Source: Symsagittifera roscoffensis (lineage: Eukaryota > Xenacoelomorpha > Acoela > Convolutidae). Taken from it: DNA of 64,000 nt. Location of the stretch: the NCBI RefSeq assembly GCF_963678635.1, contig NC_087067.1:18731639-18795638 (forward strand). Direction: 5' to 3'. The first letter of the stretch is position 1. The number at the start of each line of letters is the position of its first letter. This document shows, piece by piece, positions 46,301-56,771 of the stretch. The notes below the pieces were generated by a model. The model was not told the DNA's origin, made no database searches, and saw only the letters and a list, made by a program, of their open reading frames with translations. The translations under genes were made by a program, and so were the position numbers.

Positions 46301-48230
46301 ACGTTAAGGTGGAAGCATATAGGAGGTCGGTGCTACACCTGAACCTCATATCGGCAGTGGACGGTAGTACACTGAACTGGTGTGAGCAGCACACATTGCG
46401 GGAGCTCATGAGTGAAGATCTGCTATTTGCGAAAATATCGGAGCCAGAGATGACAGTCATCAATTTTGACGATCACTTCCGTGATCGTCTGGGAGAAGTA
46501 GAAAGAGGACACATCGAAGTGTTTCCAAAGCTTTGGAATCTGAGACCCTATGATAAAACGAATGGTGAAATAACCAGAGTGCCTCGTCTCACTGCAGTAT
46601 ATCACAAAGTGAGAGAAGAGACGAAGGACTGGGGCGATTACAAGAAGCTGCCGGAGGCAATCCCTGAATTCCCTCTGATAAGAAGGATGTTGCTCGGAGC
46701 AGTCTCCGTGGTACAAACTCCTAGGTTGAGAGCATTCGAAACCAATGAAAGGAGAGTAGGGAATTTCTTGGGAACGATGGATCCATACTTTGTCGGGAGA
46801 AATGCCGCCGTGTTACAGTACACACGATTTGCATACACGGATCAAGCGACGAGAAGGCGAAGCAGCAACGCCGCGACTCCCAAGCCTGGAAGATTTGATG
46901 AGGAATGGAAGGGATTAGGCTTAGCTCCGATGAGGATGAGAGGCAGGACCGAATTGCCTGAAGCCTCATTAATCCTGACTAGTGTAAAACAGGAGATGAA
47001 AGTGGGAGGAATACTGCAGACGAGAACCTTCCTAGCACCCTTCGGCTGCGAGGAAATCAAAGTGGTCCATGGAGAAGAGGAAGATAAATCGGCCGGTACA
47101 TTGCTTATACCGAGATTCCCGGAAGAAGCCGACAATGATGAAAAAGGACCATCGAGCTCGGACAAGGATAAGTCAGAAGGAGATGACGGACAGGGAGGAA
47201 GCCGTCAAACCGAAGAACCCATGCAACAAGATCAAGCTGGTGGGGAAGACGACAGGGCATCGACAGGAGGAACATCCAGCCTGGATTTCAACATCTTCAG
47301 TGATCTTGAGAATAATGCAGATACGTTGGAAACGACTGAGCCAGTGGATGAAGGCATCTCGACACTGGAGCCTCCGTCAGCCTTTATGGAAATGAAACGA
47401 AATTTGCCGGAGAGCAGCTCTCCTGGCAATTCGAGAAATAACGACCAGAGAATCCTCATGGAATCACCTCGGAGGAGAAGAAGAGAGGCCTCAGCCAGAG
47501 TACCTTTCTTGGGAACGCTGCCCGAAGAAGAATGGGAAGTACATCACCGAGACCACGAGAGTAGGACGGGATGCAAACTGGACAGAGTGGCGTTTATGGA
47601 AGAAGTCTGGACCGTGGTTCAAAGCTATGGGACCCAGTCCATTCTGAAAACGGGTCTCAACCAACCCTTGATGAGAGAAGTACTTGACAAGCTTGATGAT
47701 TGTGAAGGGAGACTGAGTGAGTTGTTGATCGACTCGGCCACTGATGAAAGTGAAGCGAATTCTCCCATTAAGATGACACCGCAGGACGATAAAGGAGAGG
47801 TGGTGTATCTGTCAAGAACCAGGAGAGGGACGATGCGATCAAAATTGGTGATTGATAAAATCAATGCGATGAAAATGAAGTTAGGCAGCAGAGTGATGCC
47901 GAGGAGAGTTGGAAAGACGAAGGTGGATTCAGAAATATCGATGAAAGCTGGTAATTCAGCGAAAAGGAAACGAGTTGAGGAGGTCATGGATTTGGGGCAA
48001 GGTGATTATCAACTGTCTGACACAGATAAAATGTTAACTGATATAGCGATGGTGCCACCCATTCTCATGGCGGGGATAAAGTCAACAGGTTATAAATCCA
48101 AAAGGAGGGGCCGCACTCTGACTGGAGCAACCTTAGAAATGGAAATACTCAGCCAATGTGGAGAGAGCACAATGAAAGACTTCAAGCTATCTCCCATGAA
48201 TCATGGAAAGGGAAGCTATCTCCCATGAAT
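46228..48230 (+). pseudogene. Element 2 third region block (unrecognised, acidic centre)
   Basis: About 660 codons, in a frame different from the preceding block and overlapping it slightly. The folded-looking N-terminal third ('FDDHFRDRLGEVERGHIEVFPKLW' trimmed, 'MDPYFVGRNAAVLQYTRF') is followed by a long acidic Ser/Asp/Glu-rich centre (about 47080-47460), then 'RVPFLGTLPEEEWEVH' and 'GLNQPLMREVLDKLDDCEG', which match Element 1. The C-terminus is basic. No family is recognised. Confidence 0.6.
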
Positions 48231-48840
48231 CATGGAAAGGGAAGTGTCGCAGGACAACTAACACCAGTGGAATATAACCGACTAACAGTGTCGGAGACTG
48301 TGTCGATAGATGAACCCACCGGTGGATTCATGGAGATGTTAGAATACCGAAACTCGGCTAGAGGGTTTGTAATGGACCTGGAAGACGAAAAAGCCTTGAA
48401 GGGTTATCTGGAAACGATGTTGCAAGGCACCACCCTCAAGCAGAAGGCGTACGGGACTTTAGCGTCGTCTGACATACAGGCAGAAACGATAGAGCAGTTG
48501 GTGAGCCTTCCATGGAAAGCAGTAGTATTAAGGTATTTCGAAGAAGAAATGAGGACTACGCCAAGAATACATGCTCTCGTGGCAGTGCCTTACGTAAGAA
48601 CAGAGTTACAACTCAGGTTCGCCTGGTGCATGAATGGACTGACTCGCGAAGAATATGATTCAGAAGAAAGGAAGAGATCAAAAGAGGAGAAGGTTTTCCT
48701 TATGACGAACCTGAGGGATCTGATAGTCCAGGAGGGAGCAGCAGTAGCGTGTGCGAAGCGGAGGGACGCTCTCTGTTTCATTCGATTCCTGATAGAGCAA
48801 ATTTCAGTACCTGCACTGAAAACCTGTGTTAAATGTTGAA
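48231..48840 (+). pseudogene. Element 2 third region block (unrecognised, helical)
   Basis: About 200 codons. It has 'PTGGFMEMLEYRNSARGFVMD', shortened here to its key GG and RN, then 'WKAVVLRYFEEEMR', 'YVRTELQLRFAWCMNGL' and 'KRRDALCFIRFLIEQ'. The last three are conserved in Element 1. No family is recognised. Confidence 0.55.
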
Positions 48841-48861
48841 GGAAGGCGATGAGCCTTATTC

Positions 48862-49830
48862 TTGCTAGCACTGCTGGATATGCAGCAAAGTAAACCGATG
48901 AGGGTGAACATGAAAGAACCCGAGGAATTAGAACCCATGAAAAAGATAGACGAAATCAGGAGATTCTCAAACAAGGAGCTGAGACTCACTAAAGAATATA
49001 TGGGAGCATTGCCGAAATCCAGTGAATACTGTGGACCGATCAAGAAGAAATCGTATAGCTACGTATCCGGGATCATAGGGATAGCGTACAACCCTTTCCT
49101 GAGTGAAGACATACGCGATTGCTTCTTCGATTATGAGCAGGCGGTGTTGCTAAGATTCTGGACGTCCAGAATTGTAACAATTAAAAGCGTTAACAATCCA
49201 CAGGCCAAATTGGGACTGGTCTTGGAAGAAGAGGTGACTGCACCTTCCGTACCAAAATCCGACAAAAGAGTGGAGTTTGGGTTGGGATTCTCAGATGAAT
49301 TACTGAGAACGAGCTTGATGGCAGTGTGGGAATTGATGAGGCCATCATGGTGTCCTAGTCCCAACGCTGACTCGATATTGCGAGCGACACAAGACGTGCA
49401 GAGGGAACTGAATGCAGACTATAACCTGCGTGACCTCAACATCATATATAATGTGATGATAACGGCCTCTAGGAGCAACGGAGAAGATAAAGTGGAGTTG
49501 CCTGGCTGGGGACCAGAAGACTGGGTCAAACCTGGTAGCTGTCTGGCGGAAGTCTGTGGACTGGAGGGTCACGTTTGTGGAAGTCTGGACTGTGTGAAGA
49601 CCCTAGAGAAACAACACAAGCAATTGACGGTATTGTTTGGAAACGTAGTGATGAAAGCAAGAACAGAAACGGAACTGATAGCAGATTGCCATCGAGGAAC
49701 CGAGGTGAATCTAGTGACTGCACTAGGACTCTATAGCATGTTTGGTTCTTTAGAGTCAGTATTGAATCTAGAACAGAAACATGAGAAGTATTCCCAGGAG
49801 TTCTGCAGACTGAGCAGAAATACATAGGAA
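48862..49830 (+). pseudogene. Element 2 third region block (unrecognised)
   Basis: About 320 codons. It has 'SGIIGIAYNPFLSEDIRDCF', 'ELMRPSWCPSPNADS', 'YNLRDLNIIYNVMI' and 'GSCLAEVCGLEGHVCGSLDC', which is Cys-rich, then 'TEVNLVTALGLYSMFGSLES'. Conserved in order with Element 1. The CxxxCxxxxHxC spacing could bind a metal, which is inference. Confidence 0.58.
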
Positions 49831-49915
49831 AATTGAGGGAAGCAATCGAGACGGAAATGAACATTAGACACAGTGAGACTTATTGTAGACCATCAGACCA
49901 TCAGAAGCACGATAT

Positions 49916-51079
49916 TTGGTGGGTTCAACATTGGCTCCAATGTGTAAGAACAGATACCCTGTACATTTTGTGGCTGTGGACGTAAAGAGTACGAGAACGA
50001 TCGTGGATCAAGCCTTCTCAGTGCCGAAGTGTGTGAGACTGGCGAGAATGTCCGAGAAGTCATACGAGTTGCTATGTAAAATGTTCTCAGTAGTTCCAGA
50101 GAGAACCAAAGAAGAATTGGAGTCAATACTAGGAAAGAAGTTCATGGGATATGTGAGCGGGAACTTCAGTGACTTTGAGATACAGAAACAGAGAGGATCA
50201 ACTGTCACAGATTATAATGCGGTAGATGAGAATGATGAAGTCCACCGAGTGATGATGGAAGTGGAACCATTACTGGAAGCTTCGGGAAAACGTAATTGGA
50301 GGAGCATCATGTTGACACATGACGAGTTTCCTTGCCACTGCTTGCTGCAGACCTGGTGGTATCCCAAGCGCAGTACTCTGATGTTGATCTGGGACTCTGG
50401 AGAGCTGCTCTCCATGGGTTTACCAGATTCATCACAGCCCGTAACAATAGTGATAGTGAGAGTTATGATGGCGATACGATGGCTGGAAGCTCATGTGAGA
50501 GAAAATAAAAGACAGGAGGCACCGACGAGAGAACAGTTGCGGAAGTTAGATTGTCTAAAAGATTTAGATCTTTTTGAGACAATGTGCAAATTTCTAAACA
50601 TTCCGATGGAAGTGAAGAAGATATGGACAAGAAAACGATTGATGCCATGGTTCAGAGCTAACATGACTGCATGGTTGTACGAATATGCGAAAAAGCATAT
50701 GTCGAAGCACGGCAGAGTGTACAGTGAATATCAGCTGGACATTGGAGCAGGAGCTTTCAAGCGAGCTCTCGTGACTCATCGGAATGCAGTGACCACCGCT
50801 GTGAAAAGAATTTCCAGGACGAGTGAACGTAGTGGAAAGGAGAAGGCAGAGATGTTAAAGGAGGATTTGGAGAGAAACGTGACGTTGTGTCTCCACAACA
50901 GCTTCTGCAGGAACAGAGAATCTAACGTGGATCCCCTACCTTGCTGCAAACAGAGGCTAGAAGAGCAGAAGTGTTGGAAGACGGCTTCCAGCAGCGTCAG
51001 GATAGCTAATGACGTGTTGCAAGATACGGAAACTGAAAGTGCAGAGTCAGTATCGCAGGAGGAAGAAATGGAGCATTGA
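49916..51079 (+). pseudogene. Element 2 third region, last block (unrecognised, His/Cys motif)
   Basis: About 390 codons. It has 'VPKCVRLARMSEKSYELLC', a middle 'RSIMLTHDEFPCHCLLQTWW' motif (about 50305-50365), 'TLMLIWDSGELLSMGL', then a long helical basic part and a Cys-rich tail ('SFCRNRESNVDPLPCC') ending in an acidic 'SVSQEEEMEH'. The first two motifs are conserved in Element 1. It ends about 820 bases before the 3' LTR. Confidence 0.62.
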
Positions 51080-51900
51080 CGGATGACCGAAAAACAAGAT
51101 GTAAAGGGAGATGAAATTAGAAGAATTTAGAAGTTTTAGAACTTCTAAACGACGAAAAAAGAAGAAAACAAAGGAGTGATGAAGAAAAAGTTAAAACTCA
51201 GAATTGTTTTATGTGAGTGAAAAAACTCAAGTGAGAAACCAAGCAACCAAGTTGTAATTGAAAACTGAAACATTTAGTTGAGTTTTGAAATTGTTGCATT
51301 TATAAATTTGCATTTTGATTTTAGTTGAGTGGCTTTAGAGACACTCACTTACTATTTATTTAGAAAGGCTTAAGTGAAGGAGTATATTTAAATATTCCAG
51401 CCTACATGACTGTTTTTAATCAGCTAGGAGAACTGATCACTTTGTGGTTGCATGGAAGGCTTGGGTGATCTCTCGAAGAGGGAGATTGTTTCATTGTTCT
51501 TTCTAACCACAGAGTTTCTTAGTTTTAATTTTCAGGACAATAACAAGCAAGATTTCCGAAGGGTAGAAGCATAGTAGGATAATTTTAGCTTGTTGGTTGG
51601 CAGGACTGTCCTGCAAGCCAACACCTTTTAAATCTAAGAGAAAAAGTTTTAATCGGGAAATTGACATTGGAAGTCAGAAAATATGTTTTATTTTAGGTCA
51701 TATCCTCAATGTGCAGATTGATGAAAGAATTTGAAGGCTATAGTGATGTAGTATGATGCCATTTATATTCTGCAGTGAGTCGATGTGACGTGGATAAAAG
51801 TAATTTCGTGCATTTTGTAAATTCTGTTCGATGACACTGTATCTATTTTACGAACATTGCGTGATTCAATGAGGACATTGACCGGACTGTCCGGGGAGTA
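51080..51900 (+). other. Element 2 3' untranslated region with polypurine-like site
   Basis: Non-coding. It ends with TGTCCGGGGAG (51888-51898) two bases before the LTR, the expected place of the plus-strand primer. The rest is AT-rich, nothing recognised. Confidence 0.6.
51888..51898 (+). promoter_or_regulatory. 3' polypurine-tract-like motif of Element 2
   Basis: TGTCCGGGGAG, directly before the 3' LTR. The same 11 bases recur inside pol at 37568, 37700 and 40181 (variant at 37634), and in Element 3 at 62615. The purine part GGGGAG is short for a primer tract. Confidence 0.55.
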
Positions 51901-52819
51901 TGTGACATTCGACCAGAATGTGCCAAAATGCAATCTCTGCAGAATTCGAATTTTTAGCAGCGAGCCTTCCGGATTAGTGATTTTTAAGGATTAAGAACGT
52001 TATTTGAACGATTGAACAAAACGTGAAGGTTGAAGGATTCGGAAGTTGCTAATTTTTAAAGTTTCGAAGTGATTACGTAACATTTCTGAGAAACGTCAGA
52101 AACGGCCATTTTGGCAGAAAAGCTGAAAAGCAACAGAAGAACGATAGTCGCACTGACGAAAACAACTAAGATTGTGAGAGAAAAACAATAGAGAAAAACA
52201 GAGGAACGTTCCGAGTTGCAACTATTGTGTCGCTACAATAGTTGCAAGGCCGTTGCAGACAACGGTGAAGGGTGGAAGATAGCCTTCCGGATTACGAAGA
52301 AATCAAGGTTAACGAGCTTGATTCAGTGGATTCAAGAATCCGGAAGGGTTTCGGAACTGAAACTTTTTTCCTTTTATATAAACTTTTAGCTTCTTGTCAT
52401 GTCCTGATTTGAATTTAATTAACAACTGGATTCATTTTGATAAGGATGAGAAGCTAGGAGTTGGGGGAAAGGGTTGATCCATCTTCGATGGAGATGATGA
52501 TTTTTATCTACTGAACAAAAACAATAGTAATATAATAAATAGTAGTAGCCCTGTTTTTAGGAAGGACCTCTTGGTCTGGGGATACTGAGACCCACCCATG
52601 AGCTTACTATTCTTGCATGTAATTAAGTTAATTTGAGTGATTTGACCGAAGCCGAAAGCAGTAACGTTTTTCGTCGACCCGATGTTAGAAAAGACCACTG
52701 AAAGTACTGGCTTGGTAGAGACGGTGAAAAGCATATAAAGCTCTGTTTAGACGTTAGCCAGTCGTCTTAGGACTTAGTTTTATTTTCCGTCGATATGTAT
52801 CTTCCGGGCGAATGTTACA
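51901..52819 (+). repeat. Element 2 3' LTR
   Basis: 919 bases, TGTGACATTC to GAATGTTACA. It carries the palindrome (52216-52247), TATA box (52375-52382) and AATAAA (52534-52539) in the same order as the 5' LTR. Confidence 0.93.
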
Positions 52820-53036
52820 TAGACGGTGAAAACCGAGTAGGATTAAGGTAACTATTTTTCGTGAAGATCCTTCTATGGCAACCTATGGAAAAACATGGAA
52901 ACAATTTATATTTGTTTAATGTTAACATTGTAACCATAATTACATAACTAAATAATTACATAACCCAGAAAAGTTGTGTGGCTTACACTTGCATAATAAT
53001 ATTAATTATCATTTTGCAATTGAAGTTCATTTTTTT
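52820..53036. other. Flank between Elements 2 and 3, nothing recognised
   Basis: AT-rich, no gene. It begins with TAG, the second copy of the 3-base target duplication of Element 2. Confidence 0.6.
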
Positions 53037-53189
53037 AGGGCCCATACAAGCATTACTTGAATACATCAATAAACAATATTGCAGGAATTAAGTTAAGTCA
53101 GCATTTAATGACTCACGTTGAATGCTGATTTGACTTAATTTCTGCAATATTGTTTATTGATGTATTTATATAATGCTGGTATGGGCCCT
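53037..53189. repeat. 153-base foldback (inverted repeat) element
   Basis: Arms 53037-53105 and 53120-53189 are about 90% complementary with a short loop. Outer ends read AGGGCCCATA and TATGGGCCCT. Both arms contain 'aatacatcaataaacaata' or its complement. It has the size and form of a foldback MITE. No clear target-site duplication is seen. Confidence 0.85.
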
Positions 53190-53233
53190 GTCCATCTTGT
53201 GCACGACTGGACTTTCCCGTCTGCTTCAAGAAA
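53190..53233. other. Short flank before Element 3
   Basis: 44 bases between the foldback and the LTR start. No feature seen. Confidence 0.5.
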
Positions 53234-53661
53234 TGTGCCAGTCGGTCATATTTGGAAGTTTGACCTTGAGAGAAGCAAAAAACACTTGATTTTGGAGTGA
53301 AATTTAATTTTTCAAAATTTCGAATGGAACCTGTCATGCACGATTTTCTCGCGAGAACTGAAAATCAGAAAAAGAAGTTAGAACAATTTCAGAACAATTG
53401 AGACACACACGCGGGAAAGTTGTAAGAAAAAGCAGTAGGAAATTGCTATTCGCAATTTCCATCACTATAATAATCGAGAGTAGAGCTGTCCCATCTGTGA
53501 CAGAGACAAGAGCATTCCCACGAATTGGATTATAGCGACTGGAGTGTTATTCGGAACTGGACTAGAGTGAACCTTCGGTGGAAAGGTGGACAACTTGAGT
53601 GTCCTAATGGTTCACAAGAAAACTATTGTCTAGAGAATAAACTCGTTCTCATTGTTAAAAC

Positions 53662-53668
53662 TATAAAA
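53662..53668 (+). promoter_or_regulatory. TATA box of Element 3 LTR
   Basis: TATAAAA, placed about 190 bases before an AATAAA (53856-53861), consistent with U3-R-U5 order. Confidence 0.5.
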
Positions 53669-53855
53669 CATTAGACTCATTTAGTTGCGTTATTTAATTC
53701 TTGAGTTAATTACCGACTGGATTATTTCCCACTTCTTGAGCGTGCTACTATGTGAGTACAAATTTAAATTCCTAGAGTGTGTTTTATGATTGTTATGTTG
53801 AGGTAAGGCGAGTTTTAGGTTGATCCATCTGAAATGGATCAAAGTTCCACTGTCT

Positions 53856-53861
53856 AATAAA
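53856..53861 (+). terminator. Candidate polyadenylation signal of Element 3 LTR
   Basis: AATAAA within the LTR downstream of the TATA box. Confidence 0.4.
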
Positions 53862-54160
53862 AAGTAACTTAACGGATTGTTCCAACCCGGTTTTTAACGG
53901 CGTTCATGTATTTTGGGTATCTAGAGACCTAAGTATGGGGACGTTTCTAATTCTAGAGTGGGGGGATATTTTAGTAGTAGCCTTTAAGCTGTAACGGGTC
54001 GTAGTCTCATGTCACAAGCGAACCGAACTGGCTCCGACCGTTGTTGAGGTAGAAAAACACAAGAGATGGTGTCCCTGACCCTTGAGCCAGTGGTTATAGG
54101 GCCTTTTTTTCTTAAGCCTCATGTGTGACTGCAGTAGACGAATGTTACATAGTGTTTTTA

Positions 54161-54177
54161 TGGCGCTCCTGGGTGTT
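54161..54177 (+). promoter_or_regulatory. Candidate primer-binding site of Element 3
   Basis: TGGCGCTCCTGGGTGTT, identical to that of Element 2 at 29095, 11 bases after the LTR. The conservation between elements with different LTRs supports a real site. Confidence 0.55.
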
Positions 54178-54642
54178 TACGACATCAAGACTACGGAGTC
54201 GAACCCACTTGAGACAGCTTCGGGCTGAATGCCCATTCTAGAGTACCGGCGGTACGGTTCGACAGGAACGTGCAAACCTTCCGGTTGTACCGTGATAGCT
54301 TTTTAAGAAAACTCGAGAAAATTTCCTGGTACGCTCTCCGAACGAGGCTTAGCTAACCGAGTAAAGGGGGGCAACTAGGGGGACAAAAACACGAGCAAAA
54401 AGACAAAAAGCAAAACAAAAACCAAAAAAGAATAGAAAAAGGAACAAAAACCATAAAACGAAAAAAGACAGTGACTTTGACACCAGATTAGTTGGATCAA
54501 ACCTTTATATTAATTAAATAGTATACCCATACTGTTTTACAAGTTCGATCGTTTCGATCAACCTAGCAATTTAAACCAGTAAACTGAATAAAGTGCCCGA
54601 AGTGGGGCGTGGTCAAAGGTTTTCAGATAGCTTGGAACTTAG
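54178..54642 (+). other. Element 3 leader, first part
   Basis: Non-coding, nothing recognised apart from A-rich stretches near 54390-54480. Confidence 0.5.
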
Positions 54643-54835
54643 CTGGACCAATAGGAGACTTGACTGGAAGAGGTGACCAGCCGAGTGGGAAAGTGGTTCA
54701 GGGACACTTGAGCTGAACCAATAGGAGACTTGACTGGAAGAGGTGACCAGCCGAGTGGGAAAGTGGTTCAGGGACACTTGAGCTGAACCAATAGGAGACT
54801 GGACTGGAACAGGTGACCAGTCGAGTGGGAAAGCA
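54643..54835 (+). repeat. 70-base tandem repeat, about 2.7 copies
   Basis: Units are in register at 54651, 54721 and 54791 ('ataggagact'), each with 'accaatagg', 'gaggtgaccagccgagtgg' and 'ttcagggacacttgagctg'. The first two units are almost identical. Confidence 0.9.
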
Positions 54836-55675
54836 GCCAAGAAGGATTTGGCAATTCTCGAGTTCTCAAGTTGGGCAGAACGGGTATCGTTAGAATCCAC
54901 ATTACATTATAGGAGATAAGTGTAAAATTGGATAAGCGAAATCCCCCAGTTTTGAGGAACGTTTTTACTTGAGCAGGCCTGGAAACAGGTCTACGGTTTT
55001 CTCTTGAGAGGTTTAGCACCCGGCGCTTAAAGTAATTTTTAGGCTTAAGAAGGGGGGCTAGAAAGGGGGGAGGTTAGAAGGGGGGCTGGTTAAGTTAGAG
55101 GTTGGCGGTTGTAAATTGTAAAAAGGGGGAAATTAGAGTAACTAATTAGTCGACATCGTTGACTTAGTTACATTAGAAATTAACACGCGTTGGTAATATT
55201 AGGTGGAGATCCAAAATTCAACTCGAGTTAAGACTGGTACGCTGGTTGGTTTGGTAGGGGGGACCGGATATAGACAGCTTTTGTGATACCCCATAAGATC
55301 ACTAGTGGGGGGAGGAAAACGCGTGGCAATTAGGTACCAGACATTTTTTTTTTAGACGAAAGGTAGACATTGGTCACCTTTGAATTTCAGGTGGGCTCAT
55401 TTTTCTGTTTTTATTATTTTTCTTACTTAGATTTTTGTTGCATTTTAGTGAGGATTTGTGTTTGGTTTTATACGAACAGGTGATCACAAGATACCTGCGC
55501 ACCTACATTGAAATAGAAACAACCAAAAAGAAGAGGGGGTCAGCATTTGGCTTTTAAGAGAGGGTTTTTGGGAAAATTTTACTAGAGCTTGAGTGGTGGT
55601 ACAAGGTACGGTGATTCAAGAAGACCCTACAACGAGGAAGACACTCCGTGACGAGTATTGGGACAAGACCGAAGA
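54836..55675 (+). other. Element 3 leader, middle part with G-rich runs
   Basis: Non-coding. Three runs of five or six G within about 40 bases (55052-55085) and a further G5 near 55127 could form a quadruplex in the RNA. No gene seen. Confidence 0.5.
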
Positions 55676-56450
55676 AGTCTTGGGACAGAGCAGTCTTGGG
55701 ATAGTGGTCTTGGGACAGGGTCTTGGGACAGTGGTCTTGGGACAGGGTCTTGGGACAGTGGTCTTGGGACAGGGTCTTGGGACAGTGGTCTTGGGACAGT
55801 GGTCTTGGGACAGGGTCTTGGGACAGGGTCTTGGGACAGTGGTCTTGGGACAGGGTCTTGGGACAGTGGTCTTGGGACAGTGGTCTTGGGACAGGGTCTT
55901 GGGACAGGGTCTTGGGACAGGGTCTTGGGACAGTGGTCTTGGGACAGGGTCTTGGGACAGGGTCTTGGGACAGGGGTCTTGGGACAGTGGTCTTGGGACA
56001 GGGGTCTTGGGACAGGGTCTTGGGACAGTGGTCTTGGGACAGTGGTCTTGGGACACTAGTCTTGGGACACTAGTCTTGGGACACCAGCCTTGGGACACTG
56101 GTCTTGGGACACTACCCTTGGGACACTAGTCTTGGGACAGTAGTCTTGGGACACTAGCCTTGGGACACTAGTCTTGGGACAGTAGTCTTGGGACACTAGC
56201 CTTGGGACACTGGTCTTGGGACACTACCCTTGGGACAGTAGTCTTGGGACACTAGCCTTGGGACACTAGTCTTGGGACAGTAGTCTTGGGACACTAGCCT
56301 TGGGACACTGGTCTTGGGACACTACCCTTGGGACACTAGTCTTGGGACAGTAGTCTTGGGACACTAGCCTTGGGACACTAGTCTTGGGACAGTAGTCGTG
56401 GGACACTAGTCTTGGGACAGTAGTCTTGGAACAGTGGCCTTGGTACAAGG
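55676..56450 (+). repeat. Minisatellite in Element 3 leader, unit 13-14 bases, about 55 copies
   Basis: Core CTTGGGACAG(G/TG)GT in the first half (to about 56050). In the second half CTTGGGACACTAGT, CTTGGGACAGTAGT and CCTTGGGACACTGGT alternate in a higher-order pattern. It lies in the same leader position as the arrays of Elements 1 and 2. Open frames across it are a by-product of the repeat. Confidence 0.95.
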
Positions 56451-56771
56451 GTCTTAGGACACTAGCGGAGAGTACTGTGATAGTGACGAATAGTCTTGGG
56501 ACGGTATAGAAATTGAAGTCAAATTACAACAAGGGTGTTTTAAGACAGAATAAGACAAATCGAAATAGGTACAGTTGAGACCACATTAAGGGAAATTTTT
56601 CAAAGGTTTTAGAAAGAGAGCTACAACAAGGTTTTTAACACGTTGTACTAAATTTGTTACCACAAAAAAAAATTTTTTTTGTTGTCTTGTTGTTTTATTA
56701 TTTTTTTTATTCTTAGAATAGAATCGTGTATATAATAAAATTGTAAATAAAAGCAGTTGTAAATAGAAATA
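56451..56771 (+). other. Element 3 leader, last part
   Basis: Non-coding AT-rich stretch before gag, nothing recognised. Confidence 0.5.

Larger units (their letters stand above)
28214..52819 (+). mobile_element. Element 2: giant (24.6-kb) Ty3/Gypsy-like LTR retrotransposon
   Basis: Two LTRs (28214-29082 and 51901-52819) with matching ends bound a plus-strand element. Its order is primer block, repeat-rich leader, gag, protease, RT, RNase H, long linker, integrase, macro domain, spacer, a third region of about 10 kb, polypurine-like site, LTR. The flanks share TAG (28211-28213 and 52820-52822), a 3-base duplication. The LTRs differ by about 2-3% by eye, so the insertion is fairly young. It is broken by about a dozen interruptions. 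The size is extreme for the family (typical 5-10 kb), comparable to plant Ogre or the giant planarian elements. The host has no visible use for it. Confidence 0.92.
53234..54149 (+). repeat. Element 3 5' LTR
   Basis: TGTGCCAGTC to GAATGTTACA, 916 bases. The end is shared with the Element 2 family, the start with Element 1. It has TATAAAA at 53662-53668 and AATAAA at 53856-53861, about 190 bases apart. Its 3' half matches 2264-2640 on the other strand. Confidence 0.85.

Noticed and set aside
46300-48230. A host gene unrelated to the retroelement
   Set aside because: It has recognisable relatives in the same order in Element 1 and lies between pol and the 3' LTR, so it belongs to the element.
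53037-53189. A microRNA precursor
   Set aside because: Arms of 70 bases and GGGCCC ends fit a foldback transposon better. No evidence of processing can be read from sequence.
55593-56129. Long open frames on both strands reading repeated LGQ/GTVVLG or QDHCPKTTVPRP
   Set aside because: They are translations of the 13-14-base minisatellite, open in several frames on both strands simply because the repeat lacks stops. No sign of a real protein.
55676-56450. CRISPR-like look of the short regular repeats
   Set aside because: Units are contiguous with no unique spacers, and the context is a eukaryotic retroelement leader.
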